A stretch of 64,000 bases of DNA, from NCBI GenBank assembly GCA_043228905.1, contig JBHGNT010000008.1:20026001-20090000 (forward strand). The letters are read 5' to 3'. The translations under genes were made by a program, and so were the position numbers. This DNA is from Azolla caroliniana (lineage: Eukaryota > Polypodiophyta). Below the pieces are notes generated by a model. The model was not told the DNA's origin and searched no databases. It worked only from the letters and a program-made list of their open reading frames with translations. This document shows, one piece after another, positions 43,681 through 54,588 of the stretch. The stretch's first letter is position 1; the number at the start of each line of letters is the position of its first letter.

Positions 43681-44285
43681 TGTTGGGATTACGGTCCCTT
43701 TCGGATGGGATGGTCGGATATCAGAGATGAATGCCGACAAGCCCGGTTTCGGTTTCGGAACCGGATGATGAAGACCCCGGCTTCGGAGCCGGATGACGAA
43801 TGTACCCGAAGCGAGATCCGGATGCGGGGACATATCTGTGAATATGTTTGCCAAGGGCCCTTGAGGCTATAGTTGTAAATAGCCCCAAAGTCATATGTGT
43901 ATAAATATGACTTAGGGCAAACAGTTTTAATGTTGCTACTCATTTTTCTGTTTTTCCACTCAAGAGGAGTGAAGAGAGAGCAGCCGTGAGAGAGATAGAG
44001 CGTGAGAGAGGAGGAGGTTGACGCCTCTGTGTATTTCCGCCGCCTGTGGCGAGGACAACGAGCTCAAGGTCGTCGCCTTGCAGCTCGCCATTGTATATTT
44101 CTCTGTGCATAGTGTTTGGTTTGGAGTCTTGTACTCCCGTGGTTTTTTCCCGTCTAGGGTTTTCCACGTTAATCCCTGTGTATTCGTGTTCTTTCTCTGT
44201 GGTTCCTATTTTCTGCTGCATCGATTCGTGCTTACTCGGTTGTGGCCGAGTGGTGAAGGTTAATCGGAGGGTCGATTTCTCTACA
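43681..44285 (+). repeat. Copia B 5' LTR
   Basis: It contains GGCTATAGTTGTAAATAGCC (43865-43884), TATAAATATG and the U5 hairpin ACTCGG-TTGTGG-CCGAGT (about 44237-44254). Confidence 0.93.
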
Positions 44286-44288
44286 AAC

Positions 44289-44300
44289 TGGTATCAGAGC
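44289..44300 (+). other. Copia B primer binding site
   Basis: TGGTATCAGAGC lies three bases after the LTR, the canonical initiator-Met complement. Confidence 0.92.
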
Positions 44301-44314
44301 GACTGCTGTAGAAA

Positions 44315-46771
44315 ATGGAAGGCGGCGGCAGCGGGCAGCCGGGAATGATGGTGCTGAATGCGCAGAATTACGCCGACTGGAAGATCAAGATGGAGGATCT
44401 TCTGATTGTTCGGGACCTGTACGAACCGATCGACAGGTCGGAAATACCGAAGGGGGTACTTGAGTCGGAATGGAGGCTTCTGAACCGGAAAGCCGTAGCA
44501 ACCATTCGGCAATACGTAGACGTGAGCGTTCTACAACATGTGGCGAACGACACCAACGCATATGAGATGTGGCGGAAGCTGTCGGGCCTCTACGAGAGGA
44601 AGAATGCGTTGAACCGGACCTCCCTGATGAGGAAGATAGTGAACCTCAAGTACCGGGACGGCGAGAGTATGGTGGAACACGTAAGCACGTTCATGGGATT
44701 CGTGAACCAGCTTGCGACGATCAAGTTCCCGTTGGAGGATGCAGTGCAAGCCATCATCCTGATGTGTACATTGCCGGAAAGCTGGGAGAACTTGGTGGTG
44801 ACTCTCAGCACCTCCTGCACCGAAGATAACTTGTCCCTACAAACGGTAAAGACAAGTATTTTGAACGAAGAAGCGCGTCGGAGAGATAAAGAACCGGCCT
44901 CCGATCCGAAGATGTTGTTTACCGAATCGGATCGGGGAAGACAACGGAACCGGAGTCCGCAAAGACGGGAGAAGTCGGGGACCCGGTCGCAGTCAAGAGG
45001 AAGACCCACATGCTTCCACTGTGGGAAGCCGGGGCACTTCCGAAAGAATTGTCGGCATTACCGAAAAGACAACGGAGCCGACGACACCGATTCGAAGAAG
45101 TCTTCGGAACGGAACGGTGCTTACCGGGGAGCCACGGACCGGAATGGTTCGGATCGGCGAGGGCAGGACAGGAAAGGAACGACGGCACTCGCGGCAAGTG
45201 AGGAAGAAATCATGCTCATCACCGAAGAAGGTGAGCTAAACATTGCCGGCGATGAGACGACCTGGGTGGTCGATTCCGGAGCGTCGTTCCACCTGACCCC
45301 GGAAAGAAGATACTTCTCATCCTACACAGCCGGTGAGCATGGCTGTGTTCGGATGGGAAATGAAGGTACGTGCCGGATCGCCGGCATAGGAGACGTGTGG
45401 TTGACAACCTCGACCGGATGTAAAATGCTGCTGAAGGATGTCCGACACGTTCCGGAGGTTCGATTGAACCTGATTTCGGCCGGGAGGCTAGACGATGAAG
45501 GCTACACAGGTAGCATCCGGAACGGCGTAATGAAGTTCAGCAAGGGGAGCCTGATAGTGGCTCGGGCCCGAAAAGTCAACACACTGTACCTGATGAATGC
45601 CCGGTTATGTCTGGAAGAGCTGAATGTGGCAGCCGACACTGCCGGTGAGCTGTGGCACAAAAGACTGTGCCACATGAGTGAGAAGGGGATGAAGAGGCTT
45701 GCAGAAGACAACCTTATTCCAGTGAAGCATGTGCACCTGGAGAAGTGCACCGATTGCCTGGCCGGTAAGCAGAACCGAACCTCCTTCCACTCAAGGCCAC
45801 CGACGAGACGTAGCGCACCATTGGAGTTGGTGCACATCGATGTGTGTCAGGTAGAAACGAAGTCACATGGCGGAGCCCAGTACTTCGTAACTTTCATAGA
45901 TGATCATAGCCGAAGACTGTGGACGGCACCGATGAAGACAAAGGACCAAGTGTTGTCCGTCTTCAAAGAACTCCACGCGAGAGTGCAAAGAGAATCCGGC
46001 AAGAAGCTGAAAGCGATACGAGCGGATAACGGAGGGGAATACTGTGGACAGTTCCAGGAGTACTGTCGCTCGAAGGGAATCCGGCTCGAGTTTACTGTGC
46101 CGAAGACGCCGGAACTGAACGGGCTGGCCGAGAGGATGAACCGGACCATAATGGAGAGGGTCCGGAGTATGCTGGCGCATGCGAAATTACCCAAGGGGTT
46201 TTGGGCTGAGGCAATGTCGATGGCGACATATGTGATAAACCGATCACCCTCAGTACCTTTGGACGGAGACACGCCGCAGAGAGTGTGGACCGGTAGGGAA
46301 GTATCCTACCGGCATCTGAAGGTGTTCGGGTGTCTCGCATACGTGCATGTGGCAAAGGACCGGAGAGGAAAGCTTGATCCAAAGACCCGGCCATGCATAT
46401 TCCTCGGTTACGGCGATGACGAGTTCGGCTACCGAGTATGGGACCCGGTCGACAAGAAGATATTCCGGAGTCGTGATATCATCTTCATGGAGAACAAGAC
46501 ACTCGCCGACTGGGAGTCGGAGAAGAAGATGAAGAGCTCCAAGTCGACCGGTGAGGATAAACTCTACGAGGAGCAGTCCCGACCGGCAAGGGACCGGTTA
46601 GCACTCGAGGATCCGGCCGAAGACGGTGAAGAAATAGAACCGGCCGAAGAAGATGAAAATGATACCGGAACCGGCCCCGATCCCGAAATGGATTCGGATG
46701 AAGAAGAATCGGAAGAACCGGTCACCGAAGCTCCGGAACGGAGATATCCTCTAAGAGAGAGAAGGGTGTAA
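44315..46771 (+). CDS. Copia B Gag-protease-integrase (5' part of gag-pol)
   Basis: An uninterrupted 818-codon frame starts ATGGAAGGCGGCGGC 15 bases past the primer site. Gag (about residues 15-225) ends in a basic RSQSRGR region and the knuckle CFHCGKPGHFRKNC (233-246). The protease active site is DSGAS (320-324). The integrase zinc residues are H448, H453, C478 and C481. The catalytic triad is D509 (HIDV), D571 (RADNGGEY) and E607 (LAERMN), with 35 residues between the last two. The frame then crosses the integrase C-terminal and acidic linker to YPLRERR, where copia C' was inserted; the last two codons and stop belong to C'. Up to that point nothing looks broken. Confidence 0.93.
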   Translation: MEGGGSGQPGMMVLNAQNYADWKIKMEDLLIVRDLYEPIDRSEIPKGVLESEWRLLNRKAVATIRQYVDVSVLQHVANDTNAYEMWRKLSGLYERKNALNRTSLMRKIVNLKYRDGESMVEHVSTFMGFVNQLATIKFPLEDAVQAIILMCTLPESWENLVVTLSTSCTEDNLSLQTVKTSILNEEARRRDKEPASDPKMLFTESDRGRQRNRSPQRREKSGTRSQSRGRPTCFHCGKPGHFRKNCRHYRKDNGADDTDSKKSSERNGAYRGATDRNGSDRRGQDRKGTTALAASEEEIMLITEEGELNIAGDETTWVVDSGASFHLTPERRYFSSYTAGEHGCVRMGNEGTCRIAGIGDVWLTTSTGCKMLLKDVRHVPEVRLNLISAGRLDDEGYTGSIRNGVMKFSKGSLIVARARKVNTLYLMNARLCLEELNVAADTAGELWHKRLCHMSEKGMKRLAEDNLIPVKHVHLEKCTDCLAGKQNRTSFHSRPPTRRSAPLELVHIDVCQVETKSHGGAQYFVTFIDDHSRRLWTAPMKTKDQVLSVFKELHARVQRESGKKLKAIRADNGGEYCGQFQEYCRSKGIRLEFTVPKTPELNGLAERMNRTIMERVRSMLAHAKLPKGFWAEAMSMATYVINRSPSVPLDGDTPQRVWTGREVSYRHLKVFGCLAYVHVAKDRRGKLDPKTRPCIFLGYGDDEFGYRVWDPVDKKIFRSRDIIFMENKTLADWESEKKMKSSKSTGEDKLYEEQSRPARDRLALEDPAEDGEEIEPAEEDENDTGTGPDPEMDSDEEESEEPVTEAPERRYPLRERRV

Positions 46772-47369
46772 GGAATAGGCCCTTCTATTCACCTTCTTCG
46801 CTCGGCCACAACCGAGTAAGCGCGAATCGATGGAGCAGAAAATAGGAACCACACGGAGAAACAAAACGCGAGTACACAGGGATTAACGTGGAAAACCCTA
46901 GACGGGAAAAACCACGGGAGTACAAGACTCCAAACCAACACTATACAGAGAAGTATACAATGGCGAGCTGCAAGGCGACGACCTTGAGCTCGCTGTCCTC
47001 GCCACAGGCGGCGGAAATACACAGAGGCGTCTACCTCTTCCTCTCTCGCGCTCTATCTCTCTCACGGCTGCTCTCTCTTCACTCCTCTAAAGTGGAAAAA
47101 CAGAAAAATGAGAAGCAACAGTAAAACTGTTTGCCCTAAGTCATATTTATACTTATATGACTTTGGGCTATTTACAACTGTAGCCTCAGGGGCCCATAGC
47201 GAACATATTCACGGATATGTCCCTGCATCCGGATCGCTCTCCGGGTACATTCGTCATCCGGTACCGAAACCGGGGTCTTCGTCATCCGGATCCGAAACCG
47301 AAACCGGGCTTGTCGGCATTCATCTCCGATATCCGACCATCCCATCCGAAAGGGACCGAAATCCCAACA
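46767..47369 (-). repeat. Copia C' 3' LTR
   Basis: The minus strand starts TGTTGGGATTTCGG at 47369 and ends near 46767. It is closely related to the copia B LTR. The adjacent minus-strand polypurine tract GTGAAGGGGGAGTT lies at 47370-47383. Confidence 0.9.
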
Positions 47370-47379
47370 AACTCCCCCT

Positions 47380-48534
47380 TCACTTCGGCATGGGATGTCT
47401 CTCCAATCCGATCCTCTTCCGGCATGCTTCCAGCTTGTCGGGTGTGAGCACCTTGGTCAGCATATCCGACCCGTTCTCGTCCGTGTGGATCTTCGTCAGC
47501 ACGAACTCCTTGTCTTCTATCCTTTCCCGGATCCAGTGATATCTTCGCTGGATGTGCTTCGTCCGGGAGTGATAGGCCGCGTTCTTTGCAAGGTGGATTG
47601 CACTCTGACTGTCGCAGTAGAGTCGGTACTCCTCCTGTCGGATACCGAGCTCTCTAATGAAGTCCTTCATCCATATTATTTCCTTGCCGGCTTCAACAGC
47701 CGCCATGTACTCCGCCTCCGTGGTTGACAGCGCAACCGTCTTCTGCAGCCTCGACTGCCATGAAACAGCTCCCCCTGCATACGTCATCACATACCCTGAT
47801 GTGGACCGGCTGGTATCTGCATCAGCCGACATATCCGAATCGGTAAAGCCGTCGAGTTCGGGCTTTCCGGAGCCGAATCGGAGGCACACGTCTGCCGTGC
47901 CCTTCAGGTATCGGAGTATCCACTTGGCCGCGTTCCAATGCTCTTTGCCGGGATTGCTCATGTACCGGCTCACCACTCCGACTGCATATCCGATGTCCGG
48001 TCTCGTACACACCATGGCGTACATCAAGCTCCCGACGGCTGAGGCATACGGCACTTTCATCATATCCTCCTTTTCAGCCTTTGTCTTGGGACTTTGCTTG
48101 CTGGACAGCTTGCAGTTTGTCGGGAGGGTCGATCCGACCGGTCTTGCTTCCGACATGTTGAACCGTTTAAGCACCTTTGTCACGTACTTCTCCTGTGACA
48201 GCCACAACTGCTTCTTCTTCCGGTCCCGGATGATGTGCATCCCTAGTATTTGCCTCGCCGGACCCAGGTCCTTCATTGAGAAGTTTCGGTGAAGAGCCTT
48301 CTTCAGTATCCGTATCTTGACCTGGTCTCGTCCGACGATCAACATGTCGTCCACGTACAGGAGGAGTATTAGAAAGTCTCCTCCTTCGAATTTCTTCACA
48401 AACACGCAGTGGTCGGACTGCGTTTTGAGGTACCCTTCGTCGGTCATGAAGGAGTCGAACTTCCGGTACCATTGCCGGGGAGCCTGCTTCAGTCCGTAAA
48501 GGCTCTTCTTCAACCGGCATACCAGGTGCTCCTT
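47380..48534 (-). CDS. Copia C' RT (partial) and RNase H
   Basis: The intact frame is limited on its 5' side by 100 Ns. RT has GLKQAPRQWYRKFDSFM, LLLYVDDMLIVGRD, DLGPARQILGM, VGSLMYAMVCTRPDIGY and WILRYLKG. RNase H has DGFTDSDMSAD, STTEAEYMAA, LYCDSQSAIHLAKN and DMLTKVLTPDKL. The stop follows RHPMPK at 47380. No stop or frameshift is visible in the sequenced part. It is nearly the same protein as the copia B RT, and unlike B it keeps the QAPRQWY block. Confidence 0.92.
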   Translation of the reverse strand, partial: KEHLVCRLKKSLYGLKQAPRQWYRKFDSFMTDEGYLKTQSDHCVFVKKFEGGDFLILLLYVDDMLIVGRDQVKIRILKKALHRNFSMKDLGPARQILGMHIIRDRKKKQLWLSQEKYVTKVLKRFNMSEARPVGSTLPTNCKLSSKQSPKTKAEKEDMMKVPYASAVGSLMYAMVCTRPDIGYAVGVVSRYMSNPGKEHWNAAKWILRYLKGTADVCLRFGSGKPELDGFTDSDMSADADTSRSTSGYVMTYAGGAVSWQSRLQKTVALSTTEAEYMAAVEAGKEIIWMKDFIRELGIRQEEYRLYCDSQSAIHLAKNAAYHSRTKHIQRRYHWIRERIEDKEFVLTKIHTDENGSDMLTKVLTPDKLEACRKRIGLERHPMPK

Positions 48535-48634
48535 NNNNNNNNNNNNNNNNNNNNNNNNNNNNNNNNNNNNNNNNNNNNNNNNNNNNNNNNNNNNNNNNNN
48601 NNNNNNNNNNNNNNNNNNNNNNNNNNNNNNNNNN
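48535..48634. other. Assembly gap (100 N)
   Basis: Exactly 100 Ns, a typical placeholder for a gap of unknown size. It lies within a highly repeated copia RT sequence and joins it directly to hAT coding. Confidence 0.98.
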
Positions 48635-50417
48635 GTATAGCTCATCCATGCATCCATTAACTCGGGGTTAATAAATGTAGCCTCCTCTCTCCACATCGGA
48701 TGCAGCAAATGAGCTACAAGGTGGATCGGCCTCTTGAACCATTTCCATCGTATGTCAAATAACTTCAAAACATCTTCGTACCTAAAAGGGTATTAGTAAT
48801 TACAAAATGATCTGATCTTAAAAGATGAGAAAACATTTGGAGGTTTAATGCTAGCAAACCATAAAAAATTAAAATAAATATGAAATTTACTTGGATTTGT
48901 GGGGGATGTTTTCTTCCACTCCTTTTGCTAAAACATCTTTGCTTCTTCGCATAAACTCATATAACAAACCAATAGTGGATCCCTCCCTATTAGTAAGTCG
49001 TAAAACACTATACAATGGTGCCATTAGGGTCAAAACAACTTGAAACGAGGACTCAGTTGTAGGATCAAGGATGTAGTTCTTTACATTCATGGCATCTGGC
49101 TTATTGCAATCTGACCAAGACCTCCACATGTCACTCACCACTGTTTGCTCAAGAGGATACCAAACTTTGAGCAAACGTTGTATGACAAGGTACATCACAC
49201 CAAACCTTGTCTTAGAAGGTCTCAAGATGGCGAGGTTACTGTGAGCAGAAAAAATTTTCCTAGCATTCCTCTTCTTGCAAAAAAAAACGTACGATATTAT
49301 TTGCTTTCAACATAGTACTTTTCATCCAAGGTAGCTGACCAATGTCCTCCAAAAGTAGATCCAAAGAATGGGTTGCACATGGAGTCCAAACAATATTAGG
49401 GAACTCTGATTCTAGCAAAGACCCCATGCGGACACAACTAGATGCATTGTCTGAAATGACTTGGACCACATTTTCCTTACCAACTTCTCTAATTGCCTCT
49501 GAAATTCTTTCAGCTAACCAAGAGCTATCAACTGTTGGTGTTGTATTAGCATGACTACAATCAATGGACTTGAGGAACATTGTCCCATAAAAAGATGATA
49601 CGAGGACATTTACAAGTTGCCTATGAGAAACATCAACCCATCCATCTGTTAATATAGAACAACCATACTTGGGCCATAATCCTTTTACCCTTTCTAACTT
49701 TGCTTGCAAGGACATAACCTCATTTTTCAAGCCTTTCGTCCTCATGTAATTATATGTGACTCCATTATGTTTCTCTCCAATTGTAGAGAAAGCTTCTAAC
49801 ATGTTCCGCCAACATGGTGTTTTTAATAGATTAAATGACAAATTTGCTTCAATGATACATCTCACCTCCATAACGTTTGCATGTTGTTTCCTTTGCATTT
49901 GTAACACATGTCCTTTACGCAACGGTTGTTGTTTCACTATAATTGCTGGTGGATATGGTTGGCGACTACCACCACCCATACATGACATGCTTTGACTTTC
50001 ATCAACAAAGGTAGACGAGCATGAGGTAGAAACACCTAAAAGAAAAAAAAATTCAAGATAAATAATTTACAATTATTTAAACATTAGTAATCAAGACACC
50101 TATTGTAGGCTTGTGTCTATACCTTGTTCAGGCATGTTGAATGAGTCGATCTCTGCTACTATATCTTCTTCTTCACCAATTGCTTGGCTTCCACAATTAC
50201 CATACAAAGTTGTAAGGTCAATCAACATTTCCTTGGGGACATTGGTACATTTCGTTACTCCATGGCTAGGTTTTCCAATTAAATGAGCAATCATTCGTGT
50301 TGTTGACCCATGCATATGTTTGTTGCAAAATTTACAGTTCCAACTCCTATTTCCTGTTTGACTTCTTACGACATTGAGGCAACATGTATCCCAATATTTG
50401 TTCTTAATGGGCGGCAC
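48635..50417 (-). pseudogene. hAT transposase gene with introns (BED finger, DUF659), partial
   Basis: The minus strand encodes a BED-type zinc finger (WNCKFCNKHMHG, HLIGKPSHGVTKC) at about 50345-50240. The DUF659 region follows at 49988-49260: CSILTDGWVDVSHRQLVN, VQVISDNASSCVRMG and VWTPCATHSLDLLLEDI. Then come RPSKTRFGVMYLVIQRL and WFKRPIHLVAHLLHP. Two introns with GT-AG ends fit: 50122-50036 (AACAAG|GTATAG to TTTTAG|GTG) and 48890-48782 (CCAAG|GTAAAT-type to TTTTAG|GTA). A frameshift near 49240-49260, in a poly-A run, breaks exon 2. The true start is not at 50417; an upstream exon is likely. The C-terminal dimerisation domain is lost at the N gap. No terminal inverted repeat is located. 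Confidence 0.82.
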
Positions 50418-50463
50418 TTTCCTTCTTTATTTTCTACAAATCAATAAAATTGAGATATTGAAA

Positions 50464-50724
50464 ATGGAAAATAATGCACAAAAAGAGGAGCAAGATTATA
50501 TGAATGCATTAAAGCAAATCGAAGAATTGAAAACTTTGAATAGATCAACCTTCAGGGAGGATGAGGATTATACTACTTTAAATGAGCAACTACAGGATAC
50601 TCAAGAGTATCTTTTATTCATAGAAAGCAAATACAAGAAAATGTTACAATTAAGGACATGTATAAAAACAGAAAATTCAACTCTTTTGGAAGCTAAAAAG
50701 GAAGCAAAATTTACCATAACTTAA
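50464..50724 (+). CDS. Short coiled-coil frame, function unknown
   Basis: An 87-residue frame starts MENNAQKEEQDYMNALKQI, rich in Glu, Lys and Leu and probably coiled coil. Its end (RTCIKTENSTLLEAKKEAKF) resembles the start of the following PPR fragment (TTCIKAKNSTSLEAKREVEF), so about 55 bp are present twice (50657-50711 and 50754-50808). It may be part of the same decayed gene. Confidence 0.35.
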   Translation: MENNAQKEEQDYMNALKQIEELKTLNRSTFREDEDYTTLNEQLQDTQEYLLFIESKYKKMLQLRTCIKTENSTLLEAKKEAKFTIT

Positions 50725-50737
50725 CTAAAGAGCCTTA

Positions 50738-51290
50738 ATGCTTAACGTAATAACGACATGCATAAAAGCAAAAAATTCAACAAGTTTGGAAGCCAAAAGG
50801 GAAGTAGAATTTGGTCAAGAAATCCATCTTGAAGATGTACAGAAAGGGTTCGATGAAGATCTATTTATTCATAGTGCTTTGCTAGATATGTATGTCAAAT
50901 GTGGATCTATAGTGGAAGTGCAAAATGTTTTCAACCGAATGTCCAACCGAGATGTGGTATTATGGACAACATTGATTGCATGATATGTTGAGCATGGACC
51001 CGTTGAGGATGCACTGAAAAGCTTTGAAAAGATACAAGATGAGGGGATACTTATTACTACCAAACACTTTCACCTTTTCTTGTGTCTTAAAGGAATGCTC
51101 TCATTGGAGGGTTTGTTGAGTATAGAACTACTGAGAAAGCATTAGATTCGTTCGATAAAATGCAAGTTGATGGAATCTTTCCGGATGCATATACATTGCC
51201 CATGTCCTAAAAGTGTGCGGTTTATTAGGGCCTACAGATAAAGGACAATCCATGTATATGGAGGCTGTATTGAAAGGGTTCTAGCAAGTG
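50738..51290 (+). pseudogene. PPR protein fragment
   Basis: The open part reads LFIHSALLDMYVKCGSIVE, VFNRMSNRDVVLWTTLIA and, in shifted frames, ALKSFEKIQDEGI, LKVCGLLGPTDKGQSM. These are the phrases of plant organellar PPR proteins (about two to three 35-residue motifs) that bind RNA in mitochondria or plastids. At least one stop (about 50981) and frameshifts break it, and there is no start or C-terminal E/DYW domain. This is a dead gene piece, possibly carried by an element. Confidence 0.78.
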
Positions 51291-51925
51291 CACATTTATT
51301 CATACCCATCATATTCAAAAGCAGACAACCAAAACCATGATATTCCAAAAAATGAGTAGTTGTTAACAAAAATAAATATGCATTGCAAATGATAAAAAAT
51401 GGGACATCATTAAAAAAGGACCAAGCACTTTTCCCATGACACGAAATTGAGATCTTCAATGTTTCTAGAAACCAATGTCATTTATAGTAACATGGAAAGT
51501 AAATTAGAATGATCAATTTCTGAAATGAATTCAAATGGGATACAACCACTAAAATCAATAAGCAAAGGATTAGCTAATGCTACAAATTGTGAAAGATTTT
51601 GAACACATTGTCTACATGTATACATACATGTTTGAGTTTCAACACATGGTTCCTATAATATTTGATCTCAACACTTGCAAAGAGGAGAGTTTTATTGCAT
51701 GACGTCAATTACAATTGTCTACCAATTTGTTACTTGTATAGATGCATTATTGTGGAATAGATAGATTGCTGGACACAAGCATACATAAACTAGATCAACT
51801 AAAAATTAAATCTCCCTTGTCATTTGGTATTATCATACAACTTGACATTGGAATACAACAAAATGGGAGGTATACTTAATCATAAAAAATAAAAGAAAGA
51901 AACATATTCACTAACCTGATTTTAT
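51291..51925. other. Non-coding stretch
   Basis: AT-rich. No domain, RNA gene or LTR edge seen. Confidence 0.5.
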
Positions 51926-52077
51926 TTTCTTCTTCTTCTTGTTCTTCTTCTTGTTCTTCTTCTTCTTCTTGTGCTTCTTCTTCTTCTTCTTCTTCTTCTA
52001 GTGCTTCTTCTTCTTCTTCTTCTTCTTCTTCTTCTTCTTCGGCTTTTTCTGCTTCTTCTTCTTCTTCTTCTTCTAAG
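51926..52077. repeat. (TTC)n microsatellite
   Basis: Nearly pure TTC/CTT repeats with a few TTG and TTA variants. Long Leu-rich and Arg-rich frames over it are artefacts. Confidence 0.95.
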
Positions 52078-52331
52078 TCTATTCTGTTCGTCTTTCTTCC
52101 TTCCTTCTATTTTACTAAAGTTGTTCTTTTCTTTTGCTTTCTTTAGGGTTTTACTCACATTTTCTATAAATACGTACTATTTGTATTTTTTTAAAGGTAC
52201 GTTAAATACCGTATTAGATGAATGTATATGACATTTGAATGAACAACTTTGACGTATGGTACGTACTATACAAATAAGAAGGTATTATACGTATTGATAC
52301 GTTAAATACGCGTACGTAAACAACATTGATC
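52078..52331. other. Short non-coding stretch with ACGT-rich words
   Basis: It contains repeated TACGT/ACGTA words (about 52190-52320) but no gene. Confidence 0.45.
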
Positions 52332-54588
52332 ACAGCGAAACGACACAGAAAGTGGACGAATCGTTGGGCGGCATGTTCAAGCTCACCGGCTCCAACTATT
52401 CATTGTGGAAGTCGAAGATGAGGGATATGCTCGTGGTTAAAGATCTTTGGCTGCCAGTTCAGTTTGGAGACAAGAGACCGGACAAAATCGATGCCACGAT
52501 ATGGGAGGTGATGCACATGAAGACAACGGTGTACATACGGTGCTTCATCGACATGAGCCTATACAACAACTTCAATGAAGAGAGCAAGGCTCATGAGCTC
52601 TGGGAGAAGATCGACATTATGTTTCAGAACAAAAATGTTGTTAATCAGGTTTCGGTATTCCGGAAGCTAGTAAGACTCCGGTACCAAGATGGCTCTAACA
52701 TGGCGGAGCACATGAATGCCTTCCAGGGGTTGATACACCGGGCAACATCATTGGAAGTACCTCTCGCCGATGGGGTACTAGCGCTACTCCTGCTCAGTTC
52801 CCTCCCGGATAGCTGGGAGACGTTGGTTGTCACTTTGGGCAACGCCGGGCCGGGAGGGAAACGGTTATCCCTAGCAAGAGTGAAGTCGAGCTTGCTAGAT
52901 GAGGAGGCGCATTGGAAAGATAAGGATACGAGCTCCGACTCCAAAGCGCTCCTTACCGAATCGGAACGCGGAAGACAAAGGAACCGTAGCCCCCAGAACC
53001 GGGAAAAGTCGGGGACGCGGTCAAAGTCAAGGGGGAGACCTACTTGCTTCTATTGCGGCAAGCCGGGACACTTCCAGAAGAACTGTCGGCATTTCCGAAA
53101 GGATAAGGAGACCGACGGTACCGATTCGAAGCGGACCCCGGACCGGAACGATAAAGACCGGAGGGGGCCGAACCGGAAGGGAACGACGGCAATCGTGGCA
53201 AGTGAAGAAGAGTTTATGCTCATCACTGAGGAGAGTGATATAAATCTTGCCGGCGACGAGATGACCTGGGTGGTAGACTCCGGAGCGTCGTTCCACCTTA
53301 CCCCAGACCGGAAATGCTTCTCATCCTACTCAGCCGGTGATCACGGTTGTGTCCGGATGGGAAATGAAGGTACATGCCGAATTTTCGGCATAGGAGATGT
53401 GTGGCTGTCAACACCAACCGGATGCAAGATGCTGCTGAAGGATGTTCAACACGTTCCGGAGGTTCGTCTAAACCTGATATCAACTGGTCGGCTAGATGAT
53501 GAAGGCTACACGGGTAGCATCCGGAACGATGTTATGAAGTTCAACAAAGGGAGCCTGATTGTGGCTCGGGCCCGGAAGGTAAACACGTTGTACCTAATGA
53601 ATGCCCGGTTATGTCCGGAGGAAGTGAACGTGGCATCCGACACTGCCGATGAGCTATGGCACAAAAGGCTGTGTCACATGAGTGAGAAAGGGATGAAGAG
53701 GCTTGCAGACGACAACCTCATTCCAGTGAAGAACATGCACTTGGAGAAGTGTACTAACTGTCTGGCTGGTAAACAAAACCGGACCTCCTTCCGACCAAGG
53801 CCACCGATGAGACGTAATGCACCACTGGAGTTGGTGCATACTGATGTATGGCAAGTGGACACGAAGTCACATGCAGGATCGCAGTACTTCGTGACGTTCA
53901 TAGATGACCACAGCCGGAAGCTGTGGGCCACACCGTTGAAGACGAAGGATCAGGTGCTATCCGTCTTCAAAGAGCTCCATGCGAGAGTGGAAAGAGAAAC
54001 CGGCCGGAAACTGAAGGCGGTTCGAGCAGATAACGGAGGTGAATACCGGGGGCAGTTCGAGGAGTATTGTCACTTGAAGGGAATCCGGCTCGAATTTACT
54101 GTGCCGAAGACGCCGGAACTAAACGGGTTGGCCGAGAGGATGAACCGGACCATAATGGAGAGGGTCCGGAGTATGTTGGCGCATGCAAAACTACCCAAGA
54201 AGTTTTGGGTTGAGGCACTATCGGCGACGACATATGTGATAAACAGATCACCCTCAGTACCCTTGGATGGAGACACGCCACAGAGAGTCTGGACCGGTAA
54301 GGAAGTGTCCTACCGGCATCTGAAGGTATTCGGGTGTCTCGCGTACGTGCATGTAGCTAAGGACCGGAGAGGAAAGTTGGATCCAAAGACCCGGCCATGC
54401 ATATTCCTCGGTTACGGCGACGATGAGTTCGGCTACTGAGTGTGGGACCTGGTCGACAAGAAGGTATTCCAGAGTCGAGATATTATCTTCATGGAGGACA
54501 AGACGCTCGTCGACTAGGAGTCGGAGAAGAAGATAATGAACTCCGAGTCGACCGGTAATGATCGATTCTACGATGAGCAGACCCAACC
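52332..54588 (+). pseudogene. Copia J: gag-protease-integrase fragment of the copia A family
   Basis: It begins in the primer-site region (AGCGAAACGACACAG) without an LTR. The copia A start codon is GTG here (52352), followed by DESLGGMFKLTGSNYSLW. The frame stays open for 695 codons: knuckle CFYCGKPGHFQKNC, protease DSGAS, integrase HTDVWQ, ADNGGEY and LAERMNR. It stops at GYGDDEFGY* (54437), with a second stop near 54515. It is abruptly joined at about 54588 to the remnant LTR of copia C'. It is much better preserved than copia A at 10169. Confidence 0.88.

Noticed and set aside
47108-47539. Plus-strand frames over copia C' LTR and RNase H (also 47657-48292)
   Set aside because: Shadows on the strand opposite to copia C' coding.
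48167-48768. Protein frames running through the N stretch
   Set aside because: The Ns are a gap; copia and hAT sequence on either side are unrelated and should not be joined.
51922-52231. Arg-rich and Leu-rich frames
   Set aside because: Translation of a (TTC)n microsatellite.
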